Source of the DNA: Anaerolineae bacterium
GTDB taxonomy: Bacteria; Chloroflexota; Anaerolineae; Anaerolineales; Villigracilaceae
Reading direction: 5' to 3'
DNA: 44,798 bases
NCBI GenBank assembly: GCA_022013685.1
Contig: JAKLPV010000200.1
Coordinates: 1-44,798 of the forward strand
Made by a program: the position numbers and the translations under genes. The notes beneath the pieces were generated by a model, which worked only from the letters and a program-made list of their open reading frames with translations, did not search any database and had not been told where the DNA came from. Below, one piece after another: positions 15,402 through 24,947 of the stretch. Position 1 is the first letter of the stretch. Each line of letters starts with the position of its first letter.

Positions 15402-17918
15402 ATGGAAATTGGACAGATTCAACAAGTAAACATTGACGACCAAATGCGCGACGCCTTCATCGATTACGCCATGAGCGTCATCGTTGCCCGCGCCCTGCCC
15501 GACGCCCGTGACGGCCTGAAACCCGTTCACCGCCGTATTTTGTACGCCATGCACGATATGGGCATACGCGGCAACAGTAGTTACAAGAAATCGGCGCGTA
15601 TTGTTGGTGAAGTACTCGGTAAATATCACCCACACGGCGACTCGGCTGTGTACGAGGCCATGGCGCGCATGGCGCAGGATTTTTCCCTGCGCTATATGCT
15701 GGTCGATGGACAGGGTAACTTTGGTTCGGTCGACGGCGATGCCCCGGCGGCCATGCGTTACACCGAGGCCCGCCTGCATAAAATGGCCGATGAGATGCTG
15801 GCCGACATCGAGAAAAACACGGTTGACTTTGGCCCCAATTTCGACGACTCACTCCAGGAACCGCTGGTGCTGCCCGCGCGACTGCCAAACATGCTCCTGA
15901 ACGGCTCAACCGGCATCGCTGTCGGTATGGCAACCAACATCCCGCCCCACAACCTGCGTGAAATTGCGAACGCGATCAATTTCATGATCGACAATTACGA
16001 AAATGTCGAAGATATCACCGCTGAACAATTAATGGCCCACGTCCCCGGGCCGGATTTTCCCACCGGCGGCACGATCGTTGGCAAAGAAGGCATTCATTAT
16101 GCCTACACGACAGGCAAGGGGCGTATCGTCCTGCGCGGCGTGGCCCATATCGAAGAGACAAAAACCGGCCGCCATCGCATCGTTATCACCGAGATCCCCT
16201 ACCAGGTCAATAAATCCACCCTGATCGAGCGGATTGCCGAACTTGTCCGCTCAGATAAAATTGACCAAATCTCTGATATGCGTGACGAGAGCGATCAACG
16301 CGGCATGAGCATTGTCATCGAACTCAAACGCAGCGCACAGCCCAAAAAAGTACTCAACCAACTGTATAAATATACGGCCCTGCAATCCACGTTTGGTGTG
16401 CAATTGCTGGCGCTGGTCAACGGCGAGCCGCGGACCCTGACGCTGAAACGCTCCCTGCACATCTTCATCGAACACCGCGTGGATGTCATCACCCGCCGCA
16501 CCCAGTTCGAGCTGGACAAGGCCCGCGCCCGCGCCCACATCCTGGATGGTTACCTGATCGCCCTGGCCAATATTGACGAAGTTATCCAGACCATTCGCGA
16601 AGCGCCCGATGCCGAAACCGCCCGCGAAAGACTGATGACGCGCTTCAGCTTGAGCGAAATCCAGTCCCAGGCCATCCTCGATATGCAACTGCGCCGCCTG
16701 GCTGCGCTGGAACGCTGGAAAATCGAAGAAGAAGCCAAACAGATCAAGGAGCAAATCGCCTACCTGGAAGACTTGCTCGCCAACCCCTCAAAAATTTTAG
16801 TGCTGATCAAAGAAGACATATTGGAAATCGCCGAAAAATATGGCGATGAGCGCCGCACCAAAATTGCCCCAGACGCCCAGGAGCACTTGCGCGAAGAAGA
16901 CCTGGTACAGGACGAGGCCGTACTGATCACCCTGACCCAGCGCGGGTATATCAAACGCACCACCGCTGCCGTTTACAAATCACAAGGCATCGGCGGACGC
17001 GGCGTCACCGGCCACACAACCAAAGAAGAGGATGAAGTTCTGTTCATGCTGCCAGGGCAAACCCTGCAAACAGTGCTTTTCTTCTCAGACAAGGGCAAAG
17101 TCTACAGCGAAAGAGTCTACCAAATCCCGGACGCTGACCGCACCGGCAAAGGCATCTCGATCTACAATGTGCTGGCGCTTGAACCTGGCGAGCGCATCAC
17201 GGCCGCCATCGCCGTGGCCGATTTCGGCGGGAACAGTTACTGCACATTGATGACCGCCAAGGGAAGGATCAAGCGCGTCAACATGCAAGAATTTGCCGCG
17301 GTGCGTCCTTCCGGCTTGATCGCCATGAACCTCGAAAACGGAGATGAATTGGGTTGGGCGCGTCTGACCAGGGGCAAGGACGAGATTATGATCGTGACAG
17401 CCAAAGGCCAGGCCTTACGCTTCGCCGAAACCCAGGTGCGCCCAATGGGTCGCTCTGCAGCCGGGGTACTGGGCATCCGCTTGAAAGACGGTGACCGGGT
17501 GACCAGCATGGAAGTGGTCGAAGAAGGCGGCTCCCTGCTGATCATCACCAAGGCCGGTTACGGCAAACAAACCCCGCTCAATCAATACACAGCCAAAGGA
17601 CGCGCAACCAGCGGCATCGCCACCATCGACCAGAAGGCCCTGCCGATCACAGGCAATATCGTCACCGCCCGCGTTGTTCAGGCTGAAGATGATGTCACGG
17701 TCATCTCGGCCAATGGCATCATTCTGCGCCTGAAAGTCAGGCAAATCAAAACCGCCGGGAGACCCACGCGCGGCGTACACATGATCCGCCTGCAAAGCAA
17801 CGACTCGGTTGCAGCCCTGGCGCGCATCGCCGCCGCCGACTTACAAAAAGCGGGCGCTGAAATCGAAGACAACGGGGACAATGGGGACGTTCCACAAGAA
17901 CAACCCGATCTACTCTAA
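15402..17918 (+). CDS. gyrA: DNA gyrase subunit A
   Basis: 838 residues, normal length. It forms the A2B2 gyrase with GyrB and cuts and rejoins DNA to introduce negative supercoils. The catalytic tyrosine is Tyr120 in [10 protein letters not shown]. The quinolone-resistance region reads [12 protein letters not shown] with Ser81 and Glu85, the residues found in sensitive enzymes. The C-terminal beta-pinwheel carries a diverged GyrA box, QGIGGRG at about 528-534; the usual form is Q-R/K-R-G-G-R/K-G. ParC is the alternative, but the start, the length and the presence of a box-like motif favour GyrA. AAAGAGGA lies upstream of the ATG. gyrB is not adjacent. A strong terminator follows the stop. 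Confidence 0.95.
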   Translation: MEIGQIQQVNIDDQMRDAFIDYAMSVIVARALPDARDGLKPVHRRILYAMHDMGIRGNSSYKKSARIVGEVLGKYHPHGDSAVYEAMARMAQDFSLRYMLVDGQGNFGSVDGDAPAAMRYTEARLHKMADEMLADIEKNTVDFGPNFDDSLQEPLVLPARLPNMLLNGSTGIAVGMATNIPPHNLREIANAINFMIDNYENVEDITAEQLMAHVPGPDFPTGGTIVGKEGIHYAYTTGKGRIVLRGVAHIEETKTGRHRIVITEIPYQVNKSTLIERIAELVRSDKIDQISDMRDESDQRGMSIVIELKRSAQPKKVLNQLYKYTALQSTFGVQLLALVNGEPRTLTLKRSLHIFIEHRVDVITRRTQFELDKARARAHILDGYLIALANIDEVIQTIREAPDAETARERLMTRFSLSEIQSQAILDMQLRRLAALERWKIEEEAKQIKEQIAYLEDLLANPSKILVLIKEDILEIAEKYGDERRTKIAPDAQEHLREEDLVQDEAVLITLTQRGYIKRTTAAVYKSQGIGGRGVTGHTTKEEDEVLFMLPGQTLQTVLFFSDKGKVYSERVYQIPDADRTGKGISIYNVLALEPGERITAAIAVADFGGNSYCTLMTAKGRIKRVNMQEFAAVRPSGLIAMNLENGDELGWARLTRGKDEIMIVTAKGQALRFAETQVRPMGRSAAGVLGIRLKDGDRVTSMEVVEEGGSLLIITKAGYGKQTPLNQYTAKGRATSGIATIDQKALPITGNIVTARVVQAEDDVTVISANGIILRLKVRQIKTAGRPTRGVHMIRLQSNDSVAALARIAAADLQKAGAEIEDNGDNGDVPQEQPDLL

Positions 17919-17924
17919 AACGCA

Positions 17925-17963
17925 CAACACAAAAGTCCCGGTTTCGTCGGGACTTTTGTGTTG
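17925..17963 (+). terminator. Bidirectional terminator after gyrA
   Basis: A perfect 16-bp stem (17925-17940 with 17948-17963) and a 7-base loop. The stem itself contains ACTTTTGTGTTG on the plus side and a matching A/T-rich run on the other, so it can stop gyrA and also the minus-strand operon that ends at 17988. Confidence 0.85.
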
Positions 17964-17987
17964 CAGCAAGAATAAGAACGCACAGAT

Positions 17988-18710
17988 TTACCTGACTTTT
18001 TCAACATCCTGCATGTCGACCCAGCCCGGTGTACTGTCTGCCGTAAGAATCGGGGCATAGATTTGTACGCCATCGATTAAATGCACGAGCCAGGGGGTAT
18101 TCTTGTAATTGGTAACCGCAACATCGAGGGGCTTGGGATCTGAGAGGTAAGGGTCGCTGCCAATGCCAACCACCCGGCCCATAACACCTTCTCCAACCCT
18201 GCGAATCTCGGCAATGACCAATAATTGCTTTTCAAAGCCAAATTGTTTGTAAAAAAGGTTGTGGGTGCCGTTGTCAGACGAGAAAATATAACCGCTGGTC
18301 TCGAGGTATTGGATGCGCCCAGGCTTAAGCGCTTTAATGCAGGCATATTGACGATCTGTAAGCTGTACAGATGCCTCGACCGCTTATAGCTCTGAGTGAG
18401 AGCGAATCTTTATTCGCCCGGAAGCAGTACGAGGAACAACACGGTACAGCCCTAAAAATTGTCCTTTGTACGAAGGCGCTGTTGTGGCCTCAGGCTGCTG
18501 AGGCGGGAGAGCTTCAACGGTATCAACCGAAACGTCCACCCGATTCTCATACAAATCCTGATCTTCATCGTATTGCGTGATTTCGTTACCTTGCGAAACA
18601 TGGACATTCAGGTTGATATTGAAGTTAATACCCTCTGGTAAACCGGTGGGATAAGCCTTAATCATCGAATCAACCAAATCTGTAATATGTTGCGGAATAG
18701 TTGTAGACAT
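17988..18710 (-). pseudogene. Last gene of the ATPase operon, split by an in-frame TAA
   Basis: An open frame from the ATG at 18710 (GGAGG five bases upstream) gives 108 residues, ending RIKIRSHSEL, then TAA at 18384-18386. The same frame continues without another stop for 132 codons to a TGA at 17988. No ATG, GTG or TTG occurs in the continuation until a TTG at 18221, so its first half could not start by itself. The join reads smoothly: GRIKIRSHSEL-stop-AVEASVQLTDRQYACIK. The part after the stop contains GRIQYLETSGYIFSS and ends TADSTPGWVDMQDVEKVR, which looks SH3-like. This may be a recent nonsense mutation, a sequencing error, or stop readthrough. Residues 76-87 are a Pro/Ala-rich linker. 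The family is not recognised. Confidence 0.6.
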
Positions 18711-18751
18711 TATTTCCTCCTGATGATAATCACGCGAACGGGTAGAGAAAG

Positions 18752-20080
18752 TTATCCAACAGCTCGTTTGAGTTCAATTGGATTTGCGCCCGCTATGCGG
18801 ACATTAATTAGCTTTTTGAGTATATCGAACCAGAATGGCGCTCCTTGAGCCGCAGCAATCCCGGTGATCAAGAGACCAAATATTTTTAGTACCCAACCTG
18901 TCAGGTTGTTGGAACCCGGCAAGTTAATGAGTGGGTAGCATTGACCCAAGAATCGCAGGTGATAGGCGCTGCCCAGTGAGCCTGCCACGCACCTGCCCTG
19001 AATACTACCCTCGGCCGCATCGGAAAATCCAATCCAACCTATTGGGAGAGCGTTGTACCAGGGCTCACTGCCCAGGCCGTTGAGAAATTCATCCAATTGC
19101 ATCTCCGGGGCGCCATCGGGATATTTTTGCATAAAAACAGTCGCTGTATCTGCCACCATGTCTCGCGTATACGCATCCTGCCAGAGGATGTTCGCCAGGT
19201 AGAGCGAGTCGATATTGAAGAGAAAAGCCAGGAGGATCGAAAGTGTATATGCCAGCGTCTGGGCTCGGCGGCGATACCAGCCGGAAAGGCGATCCATGCT
19301 GTTATTGAACCAATCTTCAATATTTTGACGAGCGCGGAACTGGGAACTCTCCGTCTCAACAGCGGCACTGATCAGCTCGCTCAACAGGGCGCCAAGAATT
19401 TGCTTCAAGCGAGGATGGGTAATGCTCAACGCCATCAACCCCTCTTTATAACGGTTGCCAGCAACCGGGTAGCCATCGACGCCAGTATCTGTTGCAGATT
19501 TTATTCCTTCACGAATCTGGTTTTGCTGAATTGCAACGGTGGTCATCATGCTCTCGACAGTTGCTTTCAGGGGCGGGTAATCTTCGCCCAGGGTTGTCAA
19601 TCCTGCGCGTATCTCGTCCAGAGCCGCCTCCTGGGCATTTTCATCGAGCTGTGAGACCAACACGCGCCTGGTCAGGACCAGCAGGATATTAATCCGTTTT
19701 TGCGCTTCCAGTCGTGTATTTTTATCGAGGCGCGGCAATTCCCAACGCAGTTTGTAAAGATAATGCTGAATCAGGGATGCTTCAGATGCGGCGCCGACAA
19801 CGATATCCATCAAAGCCTGAGCGAACTGGCTTGCAGGGATGTAAGAGGGCTTTGAGGACCCGTCAACGCCGCTATACAGGCTGCGGATGAGAGGGTGGTT
19901 GTAAAGTTGATCTGCCAGCGCCGGATCGGACAGCATGTTGCGGATTGTAGTCTCGAGCATTTTTGCGCGCCAACGCAATCGAGACGAAAGCCATTCATGA
20001 CAGAACATAACGACAAAACTTGTCGTCATCCAGACAAACAGTACGCTGATTAAAATACTGATGATCGGAGGTATGTACAT
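18752..20080 (-). CDS. Membrane protein with large cytoplasmic helical domain, unknown function
   Basis: 442 residues. One membrane helix lies at the N-terminus (about 5-27). A long helical domain follows, with IEDWFNNSMDRLSGWYRRRAQ before the second helix (about 275-300). A last hydrophobic segment, WVLKIFGLLITGIAAAQGAPFWFDILKKL, lies near the C-terminus. I have met this overall pattern (DWF-SMDR-GWYKRR, GAPFWFD) as an uncharacterised bacterial membrane family, but I can name no function. It follows the TPR gene by 25 bases and is likely cotranscribed. In this operon it could be the membrane partner or effector of the ATPase/TPR pair. The start at 20080 has AGG five to eight bases upstream. 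Confidence 0.75.
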   Translation of the reverse strand: MYIPPIISILISVLFVWMTTSFVVMFCHEWLSSRLRWRAKMLETTIRNMLSDPALADQLYNHPLIRSLYSGVDGSSKPSYIPASQFAQALMDIVVGAASEASLIQHYLYKLRWELPRLDKNTRLEAQKRINILLVLTRRVLVSQLDENAQEAALDEIRAGLTTLGEDYPPLKATVESMMTTVAIQQNQIREGIKSATDTGVDGYPVAGNRYKEGLMALSITHPRLKQILGALLSELISAAVETESSQFRARQNIEDWFNNSMDRLSGWYRRRAQTLAYTLSILLAFLFNIDSLYLANILWQDAYTRDMVADTATVFMQKYPDGAPEMQLDEFLNGLGSEPWYNALPIGWIGFSDAAEGSIQGRCVAGSLGSAYHLRFLGQCYPLINLPGSNNLTGWVLKIFGLLITGIAAAQGAPFWFDILKKLINVRIAGANPIELKRAVG

Positions 20081-20105
20081 TGTTTACCTGCCTTTTGGTC
20101 AAGAA

Positions 20106-22496
20106 TTAACAATTGCCGAAGATGAGAACGCGCCGGGCGCGCTGTCTCAAAGAATTTTCATTTTTCTTCGATTCTGAAATTTTCTGATACGCCCGCATGG
20201 CATTGTCGCCATCATGCAAACGGCGATATGTGTCACCGATATAATTCCAGGCCAAAGACTTTTCATCGTCGTTGTTGGTCAACCCAAGACCTTTGTAAAA
20301 CTGAACCAGGGCGCGATCATACTTGCTGCTCAAAAAGTAAGTAATGCCCATGTTTATGTAAGCGGCCCCCCATTCAGGTTCAGCATGGATCACGTTTGCA
20401 AAAGCATCCAGGGCATCATCATAAAAGCCGCGTTTCAAGAGGTGTTTTCCCTGGCGCATCCAGGCGCGCGCACCCTTATCGTTATGCCATGGCGGCTGAA
20501 AGTCAGCTATCTTTAGCGGAGACTCGCGCAAATTCCCAGAGATGGGTTTTTCTTGTCTTTGGAGGCGGCTGCGATTCTTGCGGTGAGATTGCCAGAAATC
20601 GGCCCGGGGCTGCTCCAGCATGGCGTCCATCAACAGTTTGATTTGCTCATGCTCTGAGCGCGGCAAACGCATCTGACGGGTATGATGTAGTTCCCGCGCC
20701 AGTTGTTTTTTATTTGAATACCAGGCCGGAACATTGACATCCGAGGTCAGCTCTGATGTATCCTGCCGGGCGGATTCCGAGTGAGCTTCAGATGAACCGG
20801 GGACTTCAACAATCTCGCTCGCTGATGAAAAACCACGGCCGGTGCTTCCAATACCCGAACCCGGGTTTTCGTTCGCAAGTTCGCCAGCATCAAGATTACC
20901 ATTTGCACCTGCTGCGGCTTGAGAATCCGGGGAGATGAACCCAAACACACCTTCCGGTTGGCCATGCGGGCGTTCAAGCGGGAGCAGTTCGCCGGTTCGC
21001 CGGACAACATGGTCGTCGGCCTCTTTCCTGGCCAGGATGGACATCAAAGCATTCCAGGCCTGAGCGCGCTCCGCGTCGGTTTCGAGGAAGTTGATCCCAA
21101 TCTCGTAGCAACTGATCGCATCGAGTAAATTCCCCTGCTCTTCGTGTGCTTGCGCAAGCATGCAATATGCCTGCCCGTGGCAAGGGTTGATTGCAAGGGC
21201 TTTGCGATAGGCGCTAACGGAAAGATTATTGTTATATCGCGCAGTGATATCGCCCAAAGTCATCCACAGTTCGAAGGAAGCAGGAGAGCACACCAGCGCA
21301 TTTTGGATGGTGTTGATCGCCTTCTCGGGTTTATTCTGCTCATGGTAGATCTTTGCCAATCGCATCCAGGCCGGCAGGTATTTCGCAGACTGGCGTATTA
21401 CTATCTCATAGGCCTTGATAGCATTCTCCGGCTGTTTGACTGCTTCCAAAATACCGCCTATCCGAAACCAGGCTAACGTAAAATCGGGCACAATGCGCAA
21501 TGCGTGGCGATACGAATCCAGTGACTCTTGAAGCATGTTCATCTTTTCATAAACACCAGCCAGCCCCACCCAGCCGACAACATTGCCCGGATTTTGGGTG
21601 AGTCCATTCAAAAAGGCCTCTTCAGCCTTTTGCAAGTCATCCAGACTAAAGTAAAGGCTGCCCAGATTGTTCCAGGGCAAAGAAGAATCGGGGTCCAGTT
21701 CGAGAATCTTGTTATAGGCTTCAATGGCCTCAGCCGGACTTTTCATATCCATGAGCACCAAGGCCAGCCCCTTCTGGCAATTAACTTGCATTTCAGTGTC
21801 ACCAAGAACATCTGCCAAATCGACCGCGTTACGCAGGAATTGATAAGCGCTATCCAGGTCACCACGACGCCAATCCAGAATACCCATTCTCAGGTTTTCC
21901 CGGGTTTCCCTAAGCAATGTTTCAGCCAGGTCAACCTTTTCTGAGTAGGCAGTTTCAGTTTCAGGCGTTAGTAGTTCAGAACCGTGAGCGCATCTCTCGG
22001 CTTGCGGCGCTAAAGCCCTCGTAAAATCCACCACCTGGTAACGATTTTCCCAGTAAGAAGCTGTATCCAGCGCAAGGGTTACAAGTTGTTCTTCGTCCAC
22101 CCAAAAAACCACCTTGGCCAGCCGGCTGTCAATGCCATCACGCTGAAGATAAAAGGATCGCCAGGATTTCTGCTCCGCCCGCATGGTATCAAAGGCCAGA
22201 TTCTCAACAAAATAAACCTTCTTATCCGCTTCACCATCCGCAAAAACCATGCGTAAAAATGTATCAAATTCAACCAATCTTGAATCAATAGAACTAACCG
22301 AGTAGCCTTCCCGCATCAGCTTCTCGACCAGGCCATCCATGGCACTGACATGCTCTTGAGGCTGCCGATAAACAGCCATCAAATAGGCTGGCTTCCTCCA
22401 TAATGTTGCCAGAAGAATTTCATCAAATAATGCCTTGATGCCGTCATCCAAAGATTTCAGCGATTCACTTGGATAGGGTTTTGCCTGGGTCTTCAT
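20106..22496 (-). CDS. TPR protein with N-terminal inactivated STAND-like domain
   Basis: 796 residues. Residues 1-158 resemble a nucleotide-binding domain that has lost its P-loop (no GxxGxGKS), with VYFVENL (94-100) and KVVFWVDEEQ (128-137), then ASYWENRYQVVDF. Nearly the same order of motifs makes up the 147-residue protein at 28444-28887. At least eight TPR units follow (about 215-500; for example AIEAYNKILELDPDSSLPWN), then a low-complexity linker (530-620), then three more TPRs (680-790). TPRs bind protein partners. The start overlaps the end of the ATPase gene by 32 bases with GAGGAGGT upstream, so translation is coupled and the two proteins likely form a complex. Confidence 0.8.
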   Translation of the reverse strand: MKTQAKPYPSESLKSLDDGIKALFDEILLATLWRKPAYLMAVYRQPQEHVSAMDGLVEKLMREGYSVSSIDSRLVEFDTFLRMVFADGEADKKVYFVENLAFDTMRAEQKSWRSFYLQRDGIDSRLAKVVFWVDEEQLVTLALDTASYWENRYQVVDFTRALAPQAERCAHGSELLTPETETAYSEKVDLAETLLRETRENLRMGILDWRRGDLDSAYQFLRNAVDLADVLGDTEMQVNCQKGLALVLMDMKSPAEAIEAYNKILELDPDSSLPWNNLGSLYFSLDDLQKAEEAFLNGLTQNPGNVVGWVGLAGVYEKMNMLQESLDSYRHALRIVPDFTLAWFRIGGILEAVKQPENAIKAYEIVIRQSAKYLPAWMRLAKIYHEQNKPEKAINTIQNALVCSPASFELWMTLGDITARYNNNLSVSAYRKALAINPCHGQAYCMLAQAHEEQGNLLDAISCYEIGINFLETDAERAQAWNALMSILARKEADDHVVRRTGELLPLERPHGQPEGVFGFISPDSQAAAGANGNLDAGELANENPGSGIGSTGRGFSSASEIVEVPGSSEAHSESARQDTSELTSDVNVPAWYSNKKQLARELHHTRQMRLPRSEHEQIKLLMDAMLEQPRADFWQSHRKNRSRLQRQEKPISGNLRESPLKIADFQPPWHNDKGARAWMRQGKHLLKRGFYDDALDAFANVIHAEPEWGAAYINMGITYFLSSKYDRALVQFYKGLGLTNNDDEKSLAWNYIGDTYRRLHDGDNAMRAYQKISESKKNENSLRQRARRVLIFGNC

Positions 22497-23742
22497 AGAT
22501 CAACCTCCTCAATACGGGATGAATATCACACCAGTTCTCGCCATTTCGATACTCCAAAACAGCCAACAATTGCATAAGCGGCCTCAGGCGGTCGTTATAT
22601 TCGAGGCGGTTATGCTCATGGACTTTACGCAAAAAAGCCAGGTCGTTTTTATCCAGAATACGCCGGTATTCATTGCGAATTTCTGTTGCTGCTGAATCTA
22701 CATCAACGTACTCGATTTGGGCCGAGTCCCTGCGCCTGGCCCGTCCAAGCGCCGCCCGCATAATGCGGGCCATCTCGCGAAAGACGCCGCCGCTATAAGA
22801 AATTGCCAACTCCAGCGCCTGGGCTTCGATCAAATCGAGAGACATTCTGGATTTCACAAAGTTACGCATCGTAAAATATCCATCTTCATCGTGTCCGTCT
22901 GGGTCCAGTGGAGGGTGCAAGTTTATGTTTGGTAAAAAAATTGCCTGATCACGAATTGCATCAAATTCTTTGCTATAAAACAAGGCGCTTGAAACTGTGT
23001 AAACGATCGCACAGTTTGGCTGCATCATGATCTCGCGCCGATTATGAAAAATTGATCGGGCAGTTTCCAGCCCCGGCTTATCAAGATCATCGATCAAGAT
23101 CAGCGGAATCCGCTTCTCGCGGGTGATGATTGCCGAAGAAATACTGTTGATAACCGAAATCAACCCCGTAATATCTTTCTCAATCACCTGCCGCAACTCA
23201 ATTCGCGTTGCCGGTTCAAGCCTCATCTTCATGCCGGCATTGAGAAAGAAAGCGTCAATTGAAGCGCCCACCTCATAACCGTTCACTTTCCCAGTAAGGA
23301 CAGTACGAATCTCCTTTTCAACCTTTCCTTTCCAACCATTCAATTCGTCAAGCAGTTTCTCAGGCAGGTCTCCACCGCGCCGGCGGTAAATCCGATACAT
23401 TCGTCCGCCAATAGCCAGCAAAATATCCAAAAAATCCAGATCAATGATGTCGGCTTCTTCGCGAATGCTGAAATTAATCGGCCAATATTTCTCGCGGATC
23501 TGGCTCGAAGCCATGATATGCAACAACTCGGTAGATTTTCCGCATCCCCGATGGCCTGAAAAATAAAATTTTGGCGGGCGGTGAAACGGAGCCATAAGCG
23601 CATCCGTCAGGTCCGAAATGGGATTGCCCGGACGATTAACGTAAAAGGGATTGGGTACCCCATTCTTCCCGGCAGGAAGGGGAAGATCCAACTCAAAATT
23701 CAACCAGGCGCGATCAAAGTTAGTTGCGGTGATGTACTCCAT
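22465..23742 (-). CDS. P-loop ATPase (AAA/STAND-like)
   Basis: 425 residues. Walker A is FSGHRGCGKST (61-71) and Walker B is IPLILIDDLDK (212-222), followed by a sensor-1-like strand CAIVYTVSSAL. The C-terminal part is helical (residues 300-425) and arginine-rich (RAALGRARRR), fitting a lid or winged-helix region. GHRGCGKSTEL is typical of a group of regulatory ATPases in signalling and conflict operons rather than of transporters or chaperones. It sits between the GH25 gene (19-base gap) and the TPR gene (32-base overlap). It probably acts as an ATP-driven switch for the TPR partner. The nucleotide-binding role is clear; the rest is inferred. Confidence 0.82.
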   Translation of the reverse strand: MEYITATNFDRAWLNFELDLPLPAGKNGVPNPFYVNRPGNPISDLTDALMAPFHRPPKFYFSGHRGCGKSTELLHIMASSQIREKYWPINFSIREEADIIDLDFLDILLAIGGRMYRIYRRRGGDLPEKLLDELNGWKGKVEKEIRTVLTGKVNGYEVGASIDAFFLNAGMKMRLEPATRIELRQVIEKDITGLISVINSISSAIITREKRIPLILIDDLDKPGLETARSIFHNRREIMMQPNCAIVYTVSSALFYSKEFDAIRDQAIFLPNINLHPPLDPDGHDEDGYFTMRNFVKSRMSLDLIEAQALELAISYSGGVFREMARIMRAALGRARRRDSAQIEYVDVDSAATEIRNEYRRILDKNDLAFLRKVHEHNRLEYNDRLRPLMQLLAVLEYRNGENWCDIHPVLRRLIYEDPGKTLSK

Positions 23743-23761
23743 GGCAGTAAATTTTCCTCTT

Positions 23762-24913
23762 CTATGCAGGGCTCAAGTATGTTTCCATGCTCCAACCTTT
23801 GGGAGCCTCGAGCTGGGCCCAACCATTGTTACGCTCAAGAACCTTTATTCGCTGTCCATTCTCCAGCCAGCCGACAACGGGAAACACTGATCCAGGGCCG
23901 GAGCGCACGTTCAAAGCCCGGGCACGACATACCATATATTCGCCCTCATCCTCAACATTGTCCACTACTGCCTCGAGCGGCATCTGCAAGGCCGAATTTT
24001 CCACCCAGCCGGGGGGAGATTTTATCTTCGACCAATCTGCCTGGCTCTCGACAATTTCAACCCGGTCATTGCGGGCCAACTGGCCCAACGATGGCAGGGC
24101 GGAGAAGGGCCCCGCGCGGACCAATGCCTGATCTTTAATCACGACGGCCTCTTGACCCGTTTCGGCCTCCTGCAAAAGCGAATCCTCGCTTGTCGAGGCT
24201 GAAACGAATGGCAATGACTGTTGCTCCAAAATTTTCTCAATGCTTGCCAGGCGTAATTCAATGGCAACAATCCGCTCACTTAGAATCTCCCTGGATTCAT
24301 GCCTGGCCAACAAGTGCAGCTCTTCAAGGCTGCCATTGAATCGGTTTACGTCAATATCCAGCGCTTCACTTCCAAACAACTGGCCCGGGCCTTTTTTCGA
24401 GAACTGCCAGAACTCCCAGGAAAGCCACGGTGGCGGCACGATCGGAGCAGCGGAAAGTGTATAGTTTGCAATCCAGAGTGGGAATTGATACCAGTATGTA
24501 GAAGAATCCCCATACGTTTTCCAAAAAGCCGGAGATGTGTAGATGATCGGCATTTGCCCATTCGACTGCAAATGCTCAACGAATTGGCGCAAGAAGCTCT
24601 TTGGCATATTGATATTACTGTCGTCGCGGGCCTGCTCAAAATCGACAACAGCCGGCAATTCTCCGGGATCTTCCTTGAGCAGGTTACAGAAATACTTTGC
24701 CTGATCCAGAGCCGGCTTGGTGTAATCAAGATAATGGTAAGCGCCGCGTAATAAACCAGCTTCTCGCGCCTTTTGCCAATTTTCGCCAAAGCGCTGATCC
24801 GTAAAACATGCCTGGGATGACTTGACAAACACAAACTGCGCACCAGCAGCCTTGGCCTTGTGGGCATCCCAGTTGCCATTCCATTTCGAAACATCAATCC
24901 CTATAACCGTCAT
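23762..24913 (-). CDS. GH25 lysozyme with two SH3b domains, no signal peptide
   Basis: 383 residues. The GH25 catalytic domain fills residues 1-195: GIDVSKWNG with Asp7, LPAVVDFEQ with Asp91 and Glu93, IIYTSPAFW, and the closing DIDVNRFNGS. A short coiled coil (205-233) leads to two bacterial SH3 domains (254-311 and 325-381; ALNVRSGPGSVFPVVGW is typical). It should cleave the MurNAc-GlcNAc bond of peptidoglycan. The protein begins directly with the catalytic strand, and AGGAG lies upstream of that ATG, so no secretion signal is present. This resembles phage endolysins, but no phage genes are near; it lies in the ATPase operon. Release might need a holin-like or lytic event, or the membrane partner at 18752. 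Confidence 0.9.
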   Translation of the reverse strand: MTVIGIDVSKWNGNWDAHKAKAAGAQFVFVKSSQACFTDQRFGENWQKAREAGLLRGAYHYLDYTKPALDQAKYFCNLLKEDPGELPAVVDFEQARDDSNINMPKSFLRQFVEHLQSNGQMPIIYTSPAFWKTYGDSSTYWYQFPLWIANYTLSAAPIVPPPWLSWEFWQFSKKGPGQLFGSEALDIDVNRFNGSLEELHLLARHESREILSERIVAIELRLASIEKILEQQSLPFVSASTSEDSLLQEAETGQEAVVIKDQALVRAGPFSALPSLGQLARNDRVEIVESQADWSKIKSPPGWVENSALQMPLEAVVDNVEDEGEYMVCRARALNVRSGPGSVFPVVGWLENGQRIKVLERNNGWAQLEAPKGWSMETYLSPA

Positions 24914-24947
24914 ATTTGCTCCTATCGATTGAACCGACTCATTTTTG

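Noticed and set aside
18077..18346. 89-residue open frame on the minus strand
   Set aside because: It is a shadow frame of the continuation of the gene at 17988-18710, with no ribosome-binding site.
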